Positions 15,732-24,344 of a stretch of DNA of 34,113 bases are shown one piece after another. The stretch is taken from the NCBI GenBank assembly GCA_900466605.1, contig UBMU01000045.1, positions 1 to 34,113 of the forward strand, in the 5' to 3' direction. The first letter of the stretch is position 1. Every line of letters begins with the position of its first letter. The notes under the pieces were generated by a model that worked only from the letters and a program-made list of their open reading frames with translations, was not told the origin of the DNA and made no database searches. This stretch comes from Hyphomicrobiales bacterium. GTDB taxonomy: Bacteria > Pseudomonadota > Alphaproteobacteria > Rhizobiales > Rhizobiaceae. A program made the position numbers and the translations under genes.

Positions 15732-17021
15732 ATGAGAAAGATTGCGATCATCGGCTCCGGGCAGGCGGGATGCATCCTGGCCTACGCGCTTGTGAAACAA
15801 GGGTATGAGGTTACGCTCTATTCCGACAAGACGCCGGACCAGTGGCTGTACCATTCAGCGCCGACCGGAACCGCCTGCCTCTACGCCGAAGTCATCGACA
15901 TCGAGCGAGAGCTTGGGATGGATTTTTGGTCGGATAGCATGTTCCCCGCCGAAGGGGTGTTGCTCGAGAGCGCTCGCTTCCCGAGCGACCCTGACGCGAC
16001 CGTAATGAAGGGTCGGATTGAATATGGCCGCAGCGGGGGCGCGATCGACCAGCGCATGCGCATTCATCGCTGGCTCGAGGATTTCGAAGGCATCGGCGGC
16101 AGACTAGTGATCGAAAGCGTCACCCCGGAACGCGCTGACAGGATCGCCTTGGAAAACGACCTCACGGTTCTGGCCGCCGGCAAGGCCGATCTTGGCCGGC
16201 TTATCGCGAGAGACGCCCATCGCAGCGTCTATGATCGTCCGCAGCGCAATCTGGCAATGACCATCGTTCGCAGCAAGTCGGGCAGGCATGTGCGCGAATG
16301 GTTTTCCGAGCGCACGCCCTACAGCTCGACAAAATTCGATTTCTTCGCCGATTCCGGTGAGTACTTCTGGGTGCCTTACAATCACAAGACCTCGGGCCCT
16401 ACCTACGGCATCCTCTTCGAAGCACGCGAGGGAAGCCGCATGGACCGGTTCGCTGGCTCCACCTCGGGGCAGGAAGTGACCGAACATGCGCGCAACATCA
16501 TCCGCGAGTTTGCGCCGTGGGAACACGACATGGTCGACGACATGGAATACGTTGACGAGGACCCGCATGGCTGGCTGGTGGGGCGGTTCCCGCCGACCGT
16601 GCGAAAGGCATTCGGTCGCCTGCCATCGGGTGGCCTCATCATGCCGGTGGGTGACACCGCCATCACCTTCGACCCGATCTGTGGACAAGGCGGTAATTTT
16701 GCCAGCCGCAGCGCCAAATATCTGGCACAGGAAATCGTCCGGCACGGCGATGCGGCGTTCGACGAAATCTGGATGACCGAAGTTAACCTCGGCATGTGGG
16801 AGAAATACGGGCGCGGCGGCTGCGATCTAACGCGCATTTTCCTGGAGCCGGCCTCGGAGGCAACGCAGATCGTACTGGACACGGCACGTGTCGACGAGCG
16901 GGCCGCGGACGCGTATTATTACGGTTTCCCGCATCCCGAAAGCATCGTGCCGGCGCTGACCAACATCAACGTCGCGAAGGCCTTTGCCGCCCGCCACGGC
17001 ATCACGCAGCCGGGATACTGA
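15732..17021 (+). CDS. StyA-like FAD-dependent monooxygenase, two-component oxygenase subunit
   Basis: A 429-residue flavoprotein. The N terminus IAIIGSGQAGCILAYAL carries the GxGxxG dinucleotide fold (G8-G13), followed by VTLYSDKTPDQWL, very like the opening of styrene monooxygenase StyA. FDPICGQGGNFASRSAKYL near residue 320 matches the DPxxGQGxN flavin-binding motif of that family. There is no NAD(P)H domain, so it needs reduced flavin from a partner; the next gene, 6 bp on, encodes a RutF-like flavin reductase. An AGGGGAA site precedes ATG 15732. StyA relatives epoxidise or hydroxylate aromatic rings (styrene, indole). Sitting among nucleoside genes, it probably oxidises a nucleobase or modified base, a combination I do not recognise from known pathways. 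Confidence 0.82.
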   Translation: MRKIAIIGSGQAGCILAYALVKQGYEVTLYSDKTPDQWLYHSAPTGTACLYAEVIDIERELGMDFWSDSMFPAEGVLLESARFPSDPDATVMKGRIEYGRSGGAIDQRMRIHRWLEDFEGIGGRLVIESVTPERADRIALENDLTVLAAGKADLGRLIARDAHRSVYDRPQRNLAMTIVRSKSGRHVREWFSERTPYSSTKFDFFADSGEYFWVPYNHKTSGPTYGILFEAREGSRMDRFAGSTSGQEVTEHARNIIREFAPWEHDMVDDMEYVDEDPHGWLVGRFPPTVRKAFGRLPSGGLIMPVGDTAITFDPICGQGGNFASRSAKYLAQEIVRHGDAAFDEIWMTEVNLGMWEKYGRGGCDLTRIFLEPASEATQIVLDTARVDERAADAYYYGFPHPESIVPALTNINVAKAFAARHGITQPGY

Positions 17022-17026
17022 CGGCC

Positions 17027-17560
17027 ATGCCCAGGTCCGGCTATTTCACCGAACTGCAGGAGGACGTGACGGTTTCCCTGCAGGCTTTCCGGGACGGCAT
17101 GAGCCGCCTCGGTGCCGCCGTGAACGTCATCACGTCTGACGGGCCGGCGGGGCGCCTCGGCTTCACCGCAACCGCCGTCTGCAGCATCAGCGACACCCCG
17201 CCGTCGCTGCTCGTCTGCATGAATCGCCGAAGTCTGCAGAACGCACCGCTCAAGCAGAACGGCGTCTTTTGCGTCAATACGCTGTCAGCCGGCCAGCAAA
17301 AGCTTTCAGGCGTGTTTTCCGGCGTCGACAAGCTGGAGATGGGCGACCGCTTTCGGCATGGCAGCTGGGCGACGTTGGAGACTGGCTCGCCCGTTTTGCT
17401 CGATGCAATCGTGTCTTTCGACTGCCGCATCGTCCAGGCGCTGGAGGTCAACACCCATACGATCATGGTCGCAGAAGTCCTGGCTGTTAAAAACAGTACG
17501 CGGGTGACCAGCCTGATCTACCTGAACCGGCAATATCACGAACTACATCAGGAGCCTTGA
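17027..17560 (+). CDS. RutF-like flavin reductase, partner of the monooxygenase
   Basis: A 177-residue flavin reductase-domain protein. FRDGMSRLGAAVNVITSDGPAGRLGFTATAV, SISDTPPSLLVCMNR, VNTLSAGQ and VSFDCRIVQALEVNTHTI follow E. coli RutF closely from end to end; StyB and HpaC are more distant relatives. It would use NADH to reduce FMN or FAD for the preceding oxygenase. ATG 17027 lies 6 bp after the monooxygenase stop; the open frame extends upstream but antiphase over that gene. There is no RutA in the window, so the RutF-like reductase serves a StyA-like rather than a luciferase-like oxygenase here. It is followed immediately (TGAATG) by the hydantoinase gene. Confidence 0.88.
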   Translation: MPRSGYFTELQEDVTVSLQAFRDGMSRLGAAVNVITSDGPAGRLGFTATAVCSISDTPPSLLVCMNRRSLQNAPLKQNGVFCVNTLSAGQQKLSGVFSGVDKLEMGDRFRHGSWATLETGSPVLLDAIVSFDCRIVQALEVNTHTIMVAEVLAVKNSTRVTSLIYLNRQYHELHQEP

Positions 17561-18973
17561 ATGGTGCTGCAGTACGATCTTGTCATTCGAGGCGGAACTG
17601 TCGCCACGGCGGCAGATACTTTCTTCTGCGACATCGGGATTGCAGGTGGCAAGGTTGTCGTGCTTGGTCGCGATCTTCCAGGCGGGACCGATGAGGTCGA
17701 TGCGACGGGGCTGCTCGTGCTCCCCGGTGGCATAGACAGCCATGTCCATCTCGACCAGTACCAGGGAGATGGGATCGTCATGGCGGACGGGTTTGAAACC
17801 GGAAGCCGAAGTGCGGCGGCCGGCGGCAATACCTGCATCATTCCGTATGCTCTGCAAAGAAAAGGCCAGTCGCTACGCGAGGCCGTGGCCGACTATCACG
17901 CGAAGGCAGATGGCAATTCGCTGCTTGACTACGGTTTCCACCTGATCATCAGCGATCCGACGCCGGCGGTGCTCGGCCAGGAGCTCCCGGCACTGATCGC
18001 CGACGGCTACACGTCGGTGAAGATTTTCATGACCTATGACGACCTGGTGCTGAAAGACCGCGAGATTCTCGAAGTGTTAAGCGTGGCCCGACAACACGGC
18101 GCAATGGTGATGATCCATGCCGAAGGGTATGACCAGATCAAGTTCCTCACCAGCAAACTGGAGCAGGCGGGCAAGACCGCGCCCTATTACCATGCCGAAT
18201 CCCGGCCGCAGCTCGTGGAACGGGAGGCGACCCATCGGGCCATCGCGCATGCCGAGTTGGTCGATGTCCCAGTCATGATCGTTCACGTGTCAGGTGAAGA
18301 GGCGATGGAGCAGATCGAATGGGCTCGCACCAGGGGCATCAAGGTCTATGCTGAGACTTGCCCGCAATATCTCGTGCTGACGGCTGACCATCTGAAGGGT
18401 CTCAATATGGACCACTCGGGCGCGAAGTATGTCTGCTCGCCGCCGCCGCGCGATTATGCCTCGCAAGAGGCGATCTGGCGGGGCATCGTCAACGGCACCT
18501 TCCAGACATTCTCCTCCGACCATTGCCCTTTCCGTTACGAGGATGCCGAGGGCAAATTCAATCCGAAAGGGCGCACCTCTTTCCGCTGGGTGCCGAACGG
18601 CATTCCAGGCGTGGCTGCCCGGATGCCGATCCTATTCTCGGAGGGTGTTGCCAAGGGACGCATCTCGCTGCAGCGCTTTGTAGAGCTCACTTCGACTAAC
18701 CATGCCAAGCTGTTCGGCATGTATCCGGCGAAGGGCACGATCGCGATCGGTTCGGATGCCGACATGACACTTTGGGATCCGAACAAGAAGGTCACCCTGT
18801 CTCAGGAGCTTATGCACCACGGCAGCGACTACACGCCCTACGAGGGGATCGAGGTCACGGGCTGGCCGGTAACGACAATCCTGCGAGGCAGGCTCATTTT
18901 CAACGAGGGGCGGGCAGTCGTGGAGAAGGGTTTCGGCCAATTTCTTTCACGCGACGTCGCCGGCCGGCTTTAG
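17561..18973 (+). CDS. Dihydropyrimidinase / D-hydantoinase family cyclic amidohydrolase
   Basis: A 470-residue amidohydrolase with all binuclear zinc ligands visible: HVH at residues 61 and 63, the carboxylated Lys K154 in TSVKIFMTYDD, H186 in MIHAE, H242 in VHVSG and catalytic D320 in SSDHCPF. The length is normal for dihydropyrimidinases, which hydrolyse the ring amide of 5,6-dihydropyrimidines or hydantoins. CAGGAG precedes the ATG, which abuts the reductase stop. Following an oxygenase pair it plausibly opens the ring of an oxidised nucleobase. No beta-ureidopropionase or N-carbamoyl amidase lies in the window to complete the route. Whether the substrate is a pyrimidine, purine-derived or hydantoin ring cannot be read from sequence. 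Confidence 0.9.
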   Translation: MVLQYDLVIRGGTVATAADTFFCDIGIAGGKVVVLGRDLPGGTDEVDATGLLVLPGGIDSHVHLDQYQGDGIVMADGFETGSRSAAAGGNTCIIPYALQRKGQSLREAVADYHAKADGNSLLDYGFHLIISDPTPAVLGQELPALIADGYTSVKIFMTYDDLVLKDREILEVLSVARQHGAMVMIHAEGYDQIKFLTSKLEQAGKTAPYYHAESRPQLVEREATHRAIAHAELVDVPVMIVHVSGEEAMEQIEWARTRGIKVYAETCPQYLVLTADHLKGLNMDHSGAKYVCSPPPRDYASQEAIWRGIVNGTFQTFSSDHCPFRYEDAEGKFNPKGRTSFRWVPNGIPGVAARMPILFSEGVAKGRISLQRFVELTSTNHAKLFGMYPAKGTIAIGSDADMTLWDPNKKVTLSQELMHHGSDYTPYEGIEVTGWPVTTILRGRLIFNEGRAVVEKGFGQFLSRDVAGRL

Positions 18974-18980
18974 GTGTTTC

Positions 18981-19880
18981 ATGATCGTAGTTCTCGGTTC
19001 AATCAATCTTGACATTCAGTTTGAAGTGGAAAACCTGCCCTTAGCAGGCGAAACACTTCATGCACGCGGCAGGTCTCATTTTGGGGGCGGAAAGGGCGCA
19101 AATCAGGTCCTTGCGGCCAAGCGGGCGGGCGCCGATGCCGTGTTGTTTGGGGCGGTGGGCGATGATGAGGCCGCGAAGATCGCTCTCAGGGGGCTGGTCG
19201 AAGCCGGTGTCACGATTTCGGACGTAGCTTCCGTTCAGGAAGACACCGGTTTGGCGAACATTTACGTCGATCGGCTCGGCGAGAACTGCATTGTGGTAGC
19301 AGCCGGTGCCAACGGGCTCGTGGATGCCGACATGGCGGCAGCAGCAGTCGCAAGCGCGAAAGAGGGCTTTCTGGTCCTTCAGCAGGAGATTCCGTTTGAA
19401 ACCAACAATGCCGCGCTGGCGCATGCGCGACGTCATGACGTCAGGACAGTTCTTAACGTATCGCCTTTTGACGAGAGGTCTGCGGAATTGTCGCGTCTGG
19501 CAGACGTCGTCATCGCAAACCAGCACGAATGGGCAAGGCTAAGCAATGGGTTTGATGGCCCCGACGCAATGCGAGAATGGAGCCGCCGGAATAGCCAGAC
19601 GCTTGTCGTAACCAGGGGCGCGGCGGGCGTGGCCGTCTCCGCGCCTCAGGAATATTTCGAGGTTGCTGCGCCCGCGATCCGGCCGATCGATACCGTGGGC
19701 GCCGGCGATACGTTTTGCGGATATTTCGCCGCTGAACTTGATCGCGGAAGTACTTTGCGGGAGGCCGCCGAAATCGCGGTTGTCGCCGCCAGCATAGCCT
19801 GTTTGCAGGCTGGCGCGCAGAAATCCATTCCTCTCAGATCCGACGTGGTAAGGGCGTTGGCACAAAGTCGGCCCTCCTGA
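18981..19880 (+). CDS. Ribokinase / PfkB-family carbohydrate kinase
   Basis: A 299-residue PfkB-family kinase. It starts MIVVLGSINLDIQF, then FGGGKGANQVLAAKRAG (the GGKGAN substrate-binding motif of ribokinases), and ends with DTVGAGDTFCGYFAAEL, where D243 is the catalytic base and the GAGD loop the anion hole. The length and both PfkB signatures fit RbsK. It would phosphorylate ribose released by the two nucleoside hydrolases to ribose 5-phosphate, closing the sugar branch. It starts 7 bp after the hydantoinase stop and is the last gene of the run. Another pentose or nucleoside substrate is possible. Confidence 0.9.
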   Translation: MIVVLGSINLDIQFEVENLPLAGETLHARGRSHFGGGKGANQVLAAKRAGADAVLFGAVGDDEAAKIALRGLVEAGVTISDVASVQEDTGLANIYVDRLGENCIVVAAGANGLVDADMAAAAVASAKEGFLVLQQEIPFETNNAALAHARRHDVRTVLNVSPFDERSAELSRLADVVIANQHEWARLSNGFDGPDAMREWSRRNSQTLVVTRGAAGVAVSAPQEYFEVAAPAIRPIDTVGAGDTFCGYFAAELDRGSTLREAAEIAVVAASIACLQAGAQKSIPLRSDVVRALAQSRPS

Positions 19881-20263
19881 TCCACAAAGCAGGTCGAGTA
19901 GGCACGTTCAGAAAGGTGGTCTAGCCAGAAAGGATTGGTCATCGACGTTTTCTCATGGAGTTTGGCTGGCGCTGAGCCGCGTATCGAAAAGCCTACTTCA
20001 ACTGTTTCGCGGCAGTGCCGCATCTGGCGGCGGGTCTGTCGACGAGTTCCGTTTCTAAGGTCCCTCCATCCTCCTACGCGGGCGTAAGCTTGGCAGTCGC
20101 GACGGGGGGTGGGAGCCCATCGGTCCCACAGCAGGACCAGAGCCTCTAGAGCAAGTGTATCCTTGCCAAGTCCGGGAAGTCGGCGACATGCTTGCAGAGT
20201 AGTAGTGCCCGCCTGACCTTGCGCCCAAGTGCCGTCGCAATTTCCGGTCAGCTCATTGGCGAT
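19881..20263. other. Intergenic region between ribokinase and LacI genes
   Basis: About 380 bp between two convergent genes. I see no convincing open frame and no T-run terminator. A weak hairpin, GTGGGA (20109-20114) with TCCCAC (20124-20129), is the only structure noticed. It may hold degraded sequence; no family was recognised. Confidence 0.5.
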
Positions 20264-21325
20264 CTATCTCAGGGGCGCGATCGACGCACGCTCAACGAGG
20301 TCACACTCCATTTTAACCTTCCGAAACTTCCTGGCTGCCGTGAGATCGGAAGCGTTGTCAAGCAGTGTTGTAACTGCCCATCGGCCCATCGCTTCATGTG
20401 GCAGGATGACAGTGCTCAATGGCGGGTCCATATCCTTGGCAAATACCTCATCGTCAAAGCCAATGACGGATATGTCTTCGGGTATCCGAAGGTTCCTAGC
20501 TTTGATGGCGTCGTAAGCGCCGAGCGCCATCCGGTCGCAATAGCAGAAGACTGCCGTTGGCCGATCGGGAAGGTCCAGCAGCGCTTCCATCTGTTCCCGC
20601 CCTGAATGCATTGTCCAGCCACCAGATCTTATCAGTTGCGGATCAGCGGCGATGTCGCAGGTGGCGAGTGCTTGGCGATAGCCGGTCTCGCGATCGCGCC
20701 CCGCCTCGATCCATTCCTCGCCATTAATCATCGCGACGCGGCGGTGGCCCGCTTCGAGAAGCGCCCAAGTGGCGGTAAAGCCGCCGGCAACATCAGCCGG
20801 AACCACAGACGCCAAGTGACCTTTCGCTGGATAACAGTTGAGGAATACCGTCGGGATATCCTTCAGTCGTTTCGGCGGGTCGATCGCCTGGGTGATGACA
20901 CGGGTATAGATTATGCCGGCAAGCGGCCTGCTGGTCAGATACTCGATCGCCGCATCTTCGGCGTCGGGATCGCCGAAAGTCGGTACCGCAACGAGAAGAT
21001 GGTCGGTTTCGGCAGCTTCGCTGCGCGCCCCCTCGATCAGGGCTGCCGAATGCTGCGAGGTCATCAAGCCGTTGATGAGCATGCCGACGATGCCGCCCTG
21101 GCTGTCAGGTCTGTGCATTTTCTCGTAGCCGAGGTCGCGCGCCACCTGCAGCACTTTTTCCCTCGTAACCGCTGAAATGCGCGTTGTCGGCGCATTGTTC
21201 ATAACGAGTGAAACGGTTGCCTGTGATACGCCAACCACCGCTGCAATATCGGTCATGGTGGCTTTCTTACCGTCCTTGTTCATGGGCGCTAGCAATCCGA
21301 AGTTATCAAAATCAATGTCTGTCAT
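20264..21325 (-). CDS. LacI-family transcriptional regulator of the glycoside locus
   Basis: A 353-residue LacI/GalR-type repressor. The helix-turn-helix is TMTDIAAVVGVSQATVSLVMNN, starting at about residue 23, followed by the hinge helix VTREKVLQVARDLGY and a periplasmic-binding-like sugar domain with GGFTATWALLEAGHRRVAMING and DISVIGFDDEVFAKDMDPPLSTV. The 20-odd residues before the HTH are longer than usual; M15 is a possible alternative start, but GGAG lies 7 bp before the ATG at 21325. It is divergent from the CUT1 transporter operon across 70 bp that contain repeated AGTTAT half-sites, and probably represses both, with the imported sugar as inducer. Confidence 0.92.
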   Translation of the reverse strand: MTDIDFDNFGLLAPMNKDGKKATMTDIAAVVGVSQATVSLVMNNAPTTRISAVTREKVLQVARDLGYEKMHRPDSQGGIVGMLINGLMTSQHSAALIEGARSEAAETDHLLVAVPTFGDPDAEDAAIEYLTSRPLAGIIYTRVITQAIDPPKRLKDIPTVFLNCYPAKGHLASVVPADVAGGFTATWALLEAGHRRVAMINGEEWIEAGRDRETGYRQALATCDIAADPQLIRSGGWTMHSGREQMEALLDLPDRPTAVFCYCDRMALGAYDAIKARNLRIPEDISVIGFDDEVFAKDMDPPLSTVILPHEAMGRWAVTTLLDNASDLTAARKFRKVKMECDLVERASIAPLR

Positions 21326-21327
21326 TG

Positions 21328-21368
21328 CATAACTCCAAAAGATCAGTTATGAAACTAAAATTATAACT
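21328..21368. promoter_or_regulatory. Repeated AGTTAT half-sites, likely LacI operator
   Basis: CATAACT (21328-21334) and AGTTATG (21345-21351) form an inverted repeat with a 10-bp spacer, and ATAACT at 21363-21368 gives a further inverted pair with the middle site at a 12-bp spacer. The three half-sites fill most of the 70-bp divergent gap between the LacI gene and the transporter operon. Binding by the LacI protein is inferred from position. Confidence 0.5.
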
Positions 21369-21395
21369 AATATCTAAGGCGTCTGGGAGGATGTT

Positions 21396-22511
21396 GTGGC
21401 TTCTGTAACCCTGAGGAATGTGGCGAAGCGATATGGCTTGGTGCAGGTCATCAATGATGCCTCTCTCGACATTGAAGACGGCGAATTCGTCGTCTTCGTC
21501 GGCCCGTCAGGCTGCGGGAAATCGACGCTTCTGCGAATGATTGCCGGCCTCGAGCCGATCTCCGGCGGTGAGCTTTCCATTGGCGGTCACATGGTCAACA
21601 ACGTCGCTGCGCGTGATCGCGGCATTGCCATGGTCTTCCAAAGTTACGCTCTCTATCCGCACATGACCGTTGCCGAGAATATGGAATTCGGACTGGTGAA
21701 TGTCGGCACGCCCAAGGACGAAATTAAGCACCGCGTGGCGGCGGCGGCCGAAACGCTGCAGATCGCCCACCTTCTCCAAAGGAAGCCGAAGGACATGTCG
21801 GGCGGCCAGCGCCAGCGGGTTGCCATCGGGCGGGCGATTGTTCGCCAGCCGCGCGTGTTCCTGTTTGACGAGCCGCTTTCCAACCTCGATGCCGCACTTC
21901 GTGTGCAGATGCGGACCGAGCTTGCTAAACTTCACCAGAAGCTTCGCGCGACGATGGTCTACGTGACCCATGACCAGACCGAAGCTATGACCATGGCCGA
22001 TCGCATCGTCGTGCTGCGGGCAGGCATCATCGAACAGGTCGGAACGCCAATCGAACTTTACGAGCGGCCCGTAAATGCCTTCGTTGCCGGGTTCCTCGGT
22101 TCACCAAAGATGAACCTGGTCAAGGGCACCGTCACATCCCTGCAGGGCGGAACAGTGACTGCCACGATCGGGACGTCTGGATGCCTGACCGGTTCCTGCC
22201 GGGTCGGCGCCATATTCGCTGGTGACGACGTAACCGTCGGGATCAGGCCCGAGCACCTCCAATTGGTTTCCGGCAGCGGCGATCTTTCCGGCGTTGTCGA
22301 GGTCGTCGAAAACCTCGGCAACCTGTCGCTGGTATACGTGGCGCTTGAGAGTGGCGAAACCATTGTTTGCGAGACCCGCGGAAGGGGTCCGAAGCCTGGA
22401 GAGAATGTTGGCCTTCGCGCCGATAAGGGTGCGGTTCACGTCTTCGACAGGCATGGGGTATCTGTGGTGGATCATACGCTCAAGGCGGCGGCGATGGAGG
22501 GAGGGGCATGA
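21396..22511 (+). CDS. CUT1 sugar ABC transporter ATP-binding protein (MalK/UgpC type)
   Basis: A 371-residue ATPase with one nucleotide-binding domain and a C-terminal TOBE/regulatory domain. Walker A is GPSGCGKST at residues 36-44, the signature MSGGQRQRVAIGRA, Walker B VFLFDEPLSNLD, and the switch His is in YVTHDQTEAMTMADR. The start is GTG at 21396, preceded by GGGAGG at 21385-21390; the ATG at 21391 is out of frame and closes after five codons. The stop overlaps the next gene's ATG (ATGA). It powers the two permeases that follow. The C-terminal domain is typical in length, so regulation by a partner protein is possible but not evident. Confidence 0.95.
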   Translation: MASVTLRNVAKRYGLVQVINDASLDIEDGEFVVFVGPSGCGKSTLLRMIAGLEPISGGELSIGGHMVNNVAARDRGIAMVFQSYALYPHMTVAENMEFGLVNVGTPKDEIKHRVAAAAETLQIAHLLQRKPKDMSGGQRQRVAIGRAIVRQPRVFLFDEPLSNLDAALRVQMRTELAKLHQKLRATMVYVTHDQTEAMTMADRIVVLRAGIIEQVGTPIELYERPVNAFVAGFLGSPKMNLVKGTVTSLQGGTVTATIGTSGCLTGSCRVGAIFAGDDVTVGIRPEHLQLVSGSGDLSGVVEVVENLGNLSLVYVALESGETIVCETRGRGPKPGENVGLRADKGAVHVFDRHGVSVVDHTLKAAAMEGGA

Positions 22512-23419
22512 TCACGAGCACCGCCACGGACGCCGCACCGGAATTCGGCGCAACTACCCGCCGGAGAGATTGGCTAGTCGCCTACCTCTTTTTGCTTCCT
22601 TTCCTCGTCGTGTATCTGGTGTTCCTCGTCTACCCACTGTTTAGCGGGTTCTGGATCAGTCTCCACGATTGGGAACTCGTTGGCAATCTTCGCGACTATA
22701 CCGGTTTTGCCAACTATCAGGATCTGTGGTCCGACCCGCTGTTCTGGAAGACGATCCGCAATACCTGTCTGTTTGCGCTGATCACCGTGCCCTCCATGAC
22801 GGCACTGGCGCTCGCGCTCGCGCTGGCCGTGAAAAGGCCCGGTCGGCTGTTTGCCATCCTGCGTGGCATATTCTTCGCCTCCTCGGTCTTCTCGGTCTCC
22901 GTTGTGACGCTTGTCTGGCGGATGGTTCTGGACGGCGACAGGGGATTGCTCGCCAACTTTTTTCGTTCTGTCGGGATACAGCCAATCGGTTTTCTCGGCG
23001 ACCCGTTCTGGGCGATGCCGTCTCTCGCGGTCGCTACGCTTTGGTGGGGTGTTGGCCTTCCTATGGCGTTATTCATCGCGGCGCTCAACCAGATCCCGCA
23101 GGATATCTACGAGGCCGCCGAACTGGATTTTGCATCGAGGTGGAAGGTTCTGAGGCGGATCACTATTCCGGGCATCAAGCGAACTTTTGTCCTGGTGCTG
23201 GTGCTGCAGATCGTTCTCCAGTTCCAGATGTTCGGCCAGGCACAGCTTATGACGAAGGGCGGCCCTGCCGACCAGACGCGAACCATCGTCCAGTACATCT
23301 ACGACACCGGGTTCCGTGATTGGCAGATCGGATATGCCTCGGCGATGGCGGTGGTGCTGTTCGTGCTGATGTTCTCGATCTCGATGCTTCAACTTTGGCT
23401 CGGCCGCAAGGAGGATTGA
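22508..23419 (+). CDS. CUT1 sugar ABC transporter permease (MalF/UgpA type)
   Basis: A 303-residue inner-membrane protein with six predicted membrane segments. The N-terminal cytoplasmic tail is followed by WLVAYLFLLPFLVVYLVFLVYPLF. The coupling (EAA) motif is YEAAELDFASRWKVLRRITIPGI, which docks onto the ATPase. It is translationally coupled to the ATPase gene by a 4-bp overlap and is followed 2 bp later by its partner permease gene. Confidence 0.94.
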   Translation: MITSTATDAAPEFGATTRRRDWLVAYLFLLPFLVVYLVFLVYPLFSGFWISLHDWELVGNLRDYTGFANYQDLWSDPLFWKTIRNTCLFALITVPSMTALALALALAVKRPGRLFAILRGIFFASSVFSVSVVTLVWRMVLDGDRGLLANFFRSVGIQPIGFLGDPFWAMPSLAVATLWWGVGLPMALFIAALNQIPQDIYEAAELDFASRWKVLRRITIPGIKRTFVLVLVLQIVLQFQMFGQAQLMTKGGPADQTRTIVQYIYDTGFRDWQIGYASAMAVVLFVLMFSISMLQLWLGRKED

Positions 23420-23421
23420 CG

Positions 23422-24270
23422 ATGAGCAATGTAACAGTAGTCCGGCGCCCCATGTTCACGGTCGCCAATGGTCTCGCCGCTCTGATCATTGTCGTCGCGG
23501 TCCTTTGGCTGATGCCGGTTATCTGGGTTGTCGCAATGTCGTTCAAACCGAACTCGGAGCTTATGCGCTCGACGGCGGGCTTCTTGCCTATCCCGTTCAC
23601 GCTTGAAAATTATGCGAGCCTTTTGTCGTTGTCGGCAACGCCGCGCTGGCTGTTCAACAGTCTTCTCGTCGCGGTCGCCATGACGGTCCTGACCCTGCTT
23701 CTTGCCTCGACCGCCGGATATGCCTTCGCCAGGCTGGAATTTCCGGGTCGCCGCGTCCTGTTCGTCGCAGTGCTTGCCGGACTCATGGTCCCGGAACAGG
23801 CAGTTTTCATACCTCTGCATGCTCTGTTTTCATCGTGGGGCTATCACAACACCCATGCCGCTCTGATCGCGCCCCGGCTCGCCGTTCCCATGGGCGTGTT
23901 CCTTATGACGCAATTCTTCAAGGCGATCCCGCGAGATATCGAGGAAGCGGCCGAGCTCGACAACGCGGGGAGGTTAGCGATCTTTCGCAAGATCATGCTG
24001 CCGCTTTCCTATCCTGCGCTGACGACGCTTGGCCTGTTTACGTTCCTTTATGCCTGGAACGACTTTCTTTGGCCGTTGGTCTCGGCGACCGACAAGCAGA
24101 TGTACACCATCACAGTTGGTCTCGCCTCCATCCAGGGCAACTTCGCCGAAACGGAGGGACTGGGATCGGTGATGGCGGCTGCAGTATTCGCGAGCGCCCC
24201 GGTGGTTCTGCTCTACCTGGTTTTTCAGAAATACATCGTCAGTGGCGTCGCCATGGGGAGTTCGAAGTAA
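23422..24270 (+). CDS. CUT1 sugar ABC transporter permease (MalG/UgpE type)
   Basis: A 282-residue membrane protein, the second half of the permease. It has about six membrane segments; the coupling loop reads IEEAAELDNAGRLAIFRKIMLPLSYPAL, and FLYAWNDFLWPLV is a typical MalG C-terminal motif. ATG 23422 follows the upstream stop by two bases with GGAGG just before it; a longer open frame to 23320 overlaps the preceding gene and is not used. The next gene, 74 bp on, encodes the binding protein. Confidence 0.94.
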   Translation: MSNVTVVRRPMFTVANGLAALIIVVAVLWLMPVIWVVAMSFKPNSELMRSTAGFLPIPFTLENYASLLSLSATPRWLFNSLLVAVAMTVLTLLLASTAGYAFARLEFPGRRVLFVAVLAGLMVPEQAVFIPLHALFSSWGYHNTHAALIAPRLAVPMGVFLMTQFFKAIPRDIEEAAELDNAGRLAIFRKIMLPLSYPALTTLGLFTFLYAWNDFLWPLVSATDKQMYTITVGLASIQGNFAETEGLGSVMAAAVFASAPVVLLYLVFQKYIVSGVAMGSSK

Positions 24271-24344
24271 GAATTCGGCCGACGTCGGAGGACGCGGCGA
24301 AAATAGCGAGATGCGCTCGCTAGCAACAACCGGAGGAAGACAAC

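Noticed and set aside
16104..16745. 213-codon minus-strand open frame
   Set aside because: Antisense to the StyA-like monooxygenase gene, whose flavin motifs are intact in the sense frame.
20055..20240. Short minus-strand frame considered as an insertion-sequence scar
   Set aside because: No transposase motif, terminal inverted repeat or target duplication could be found.
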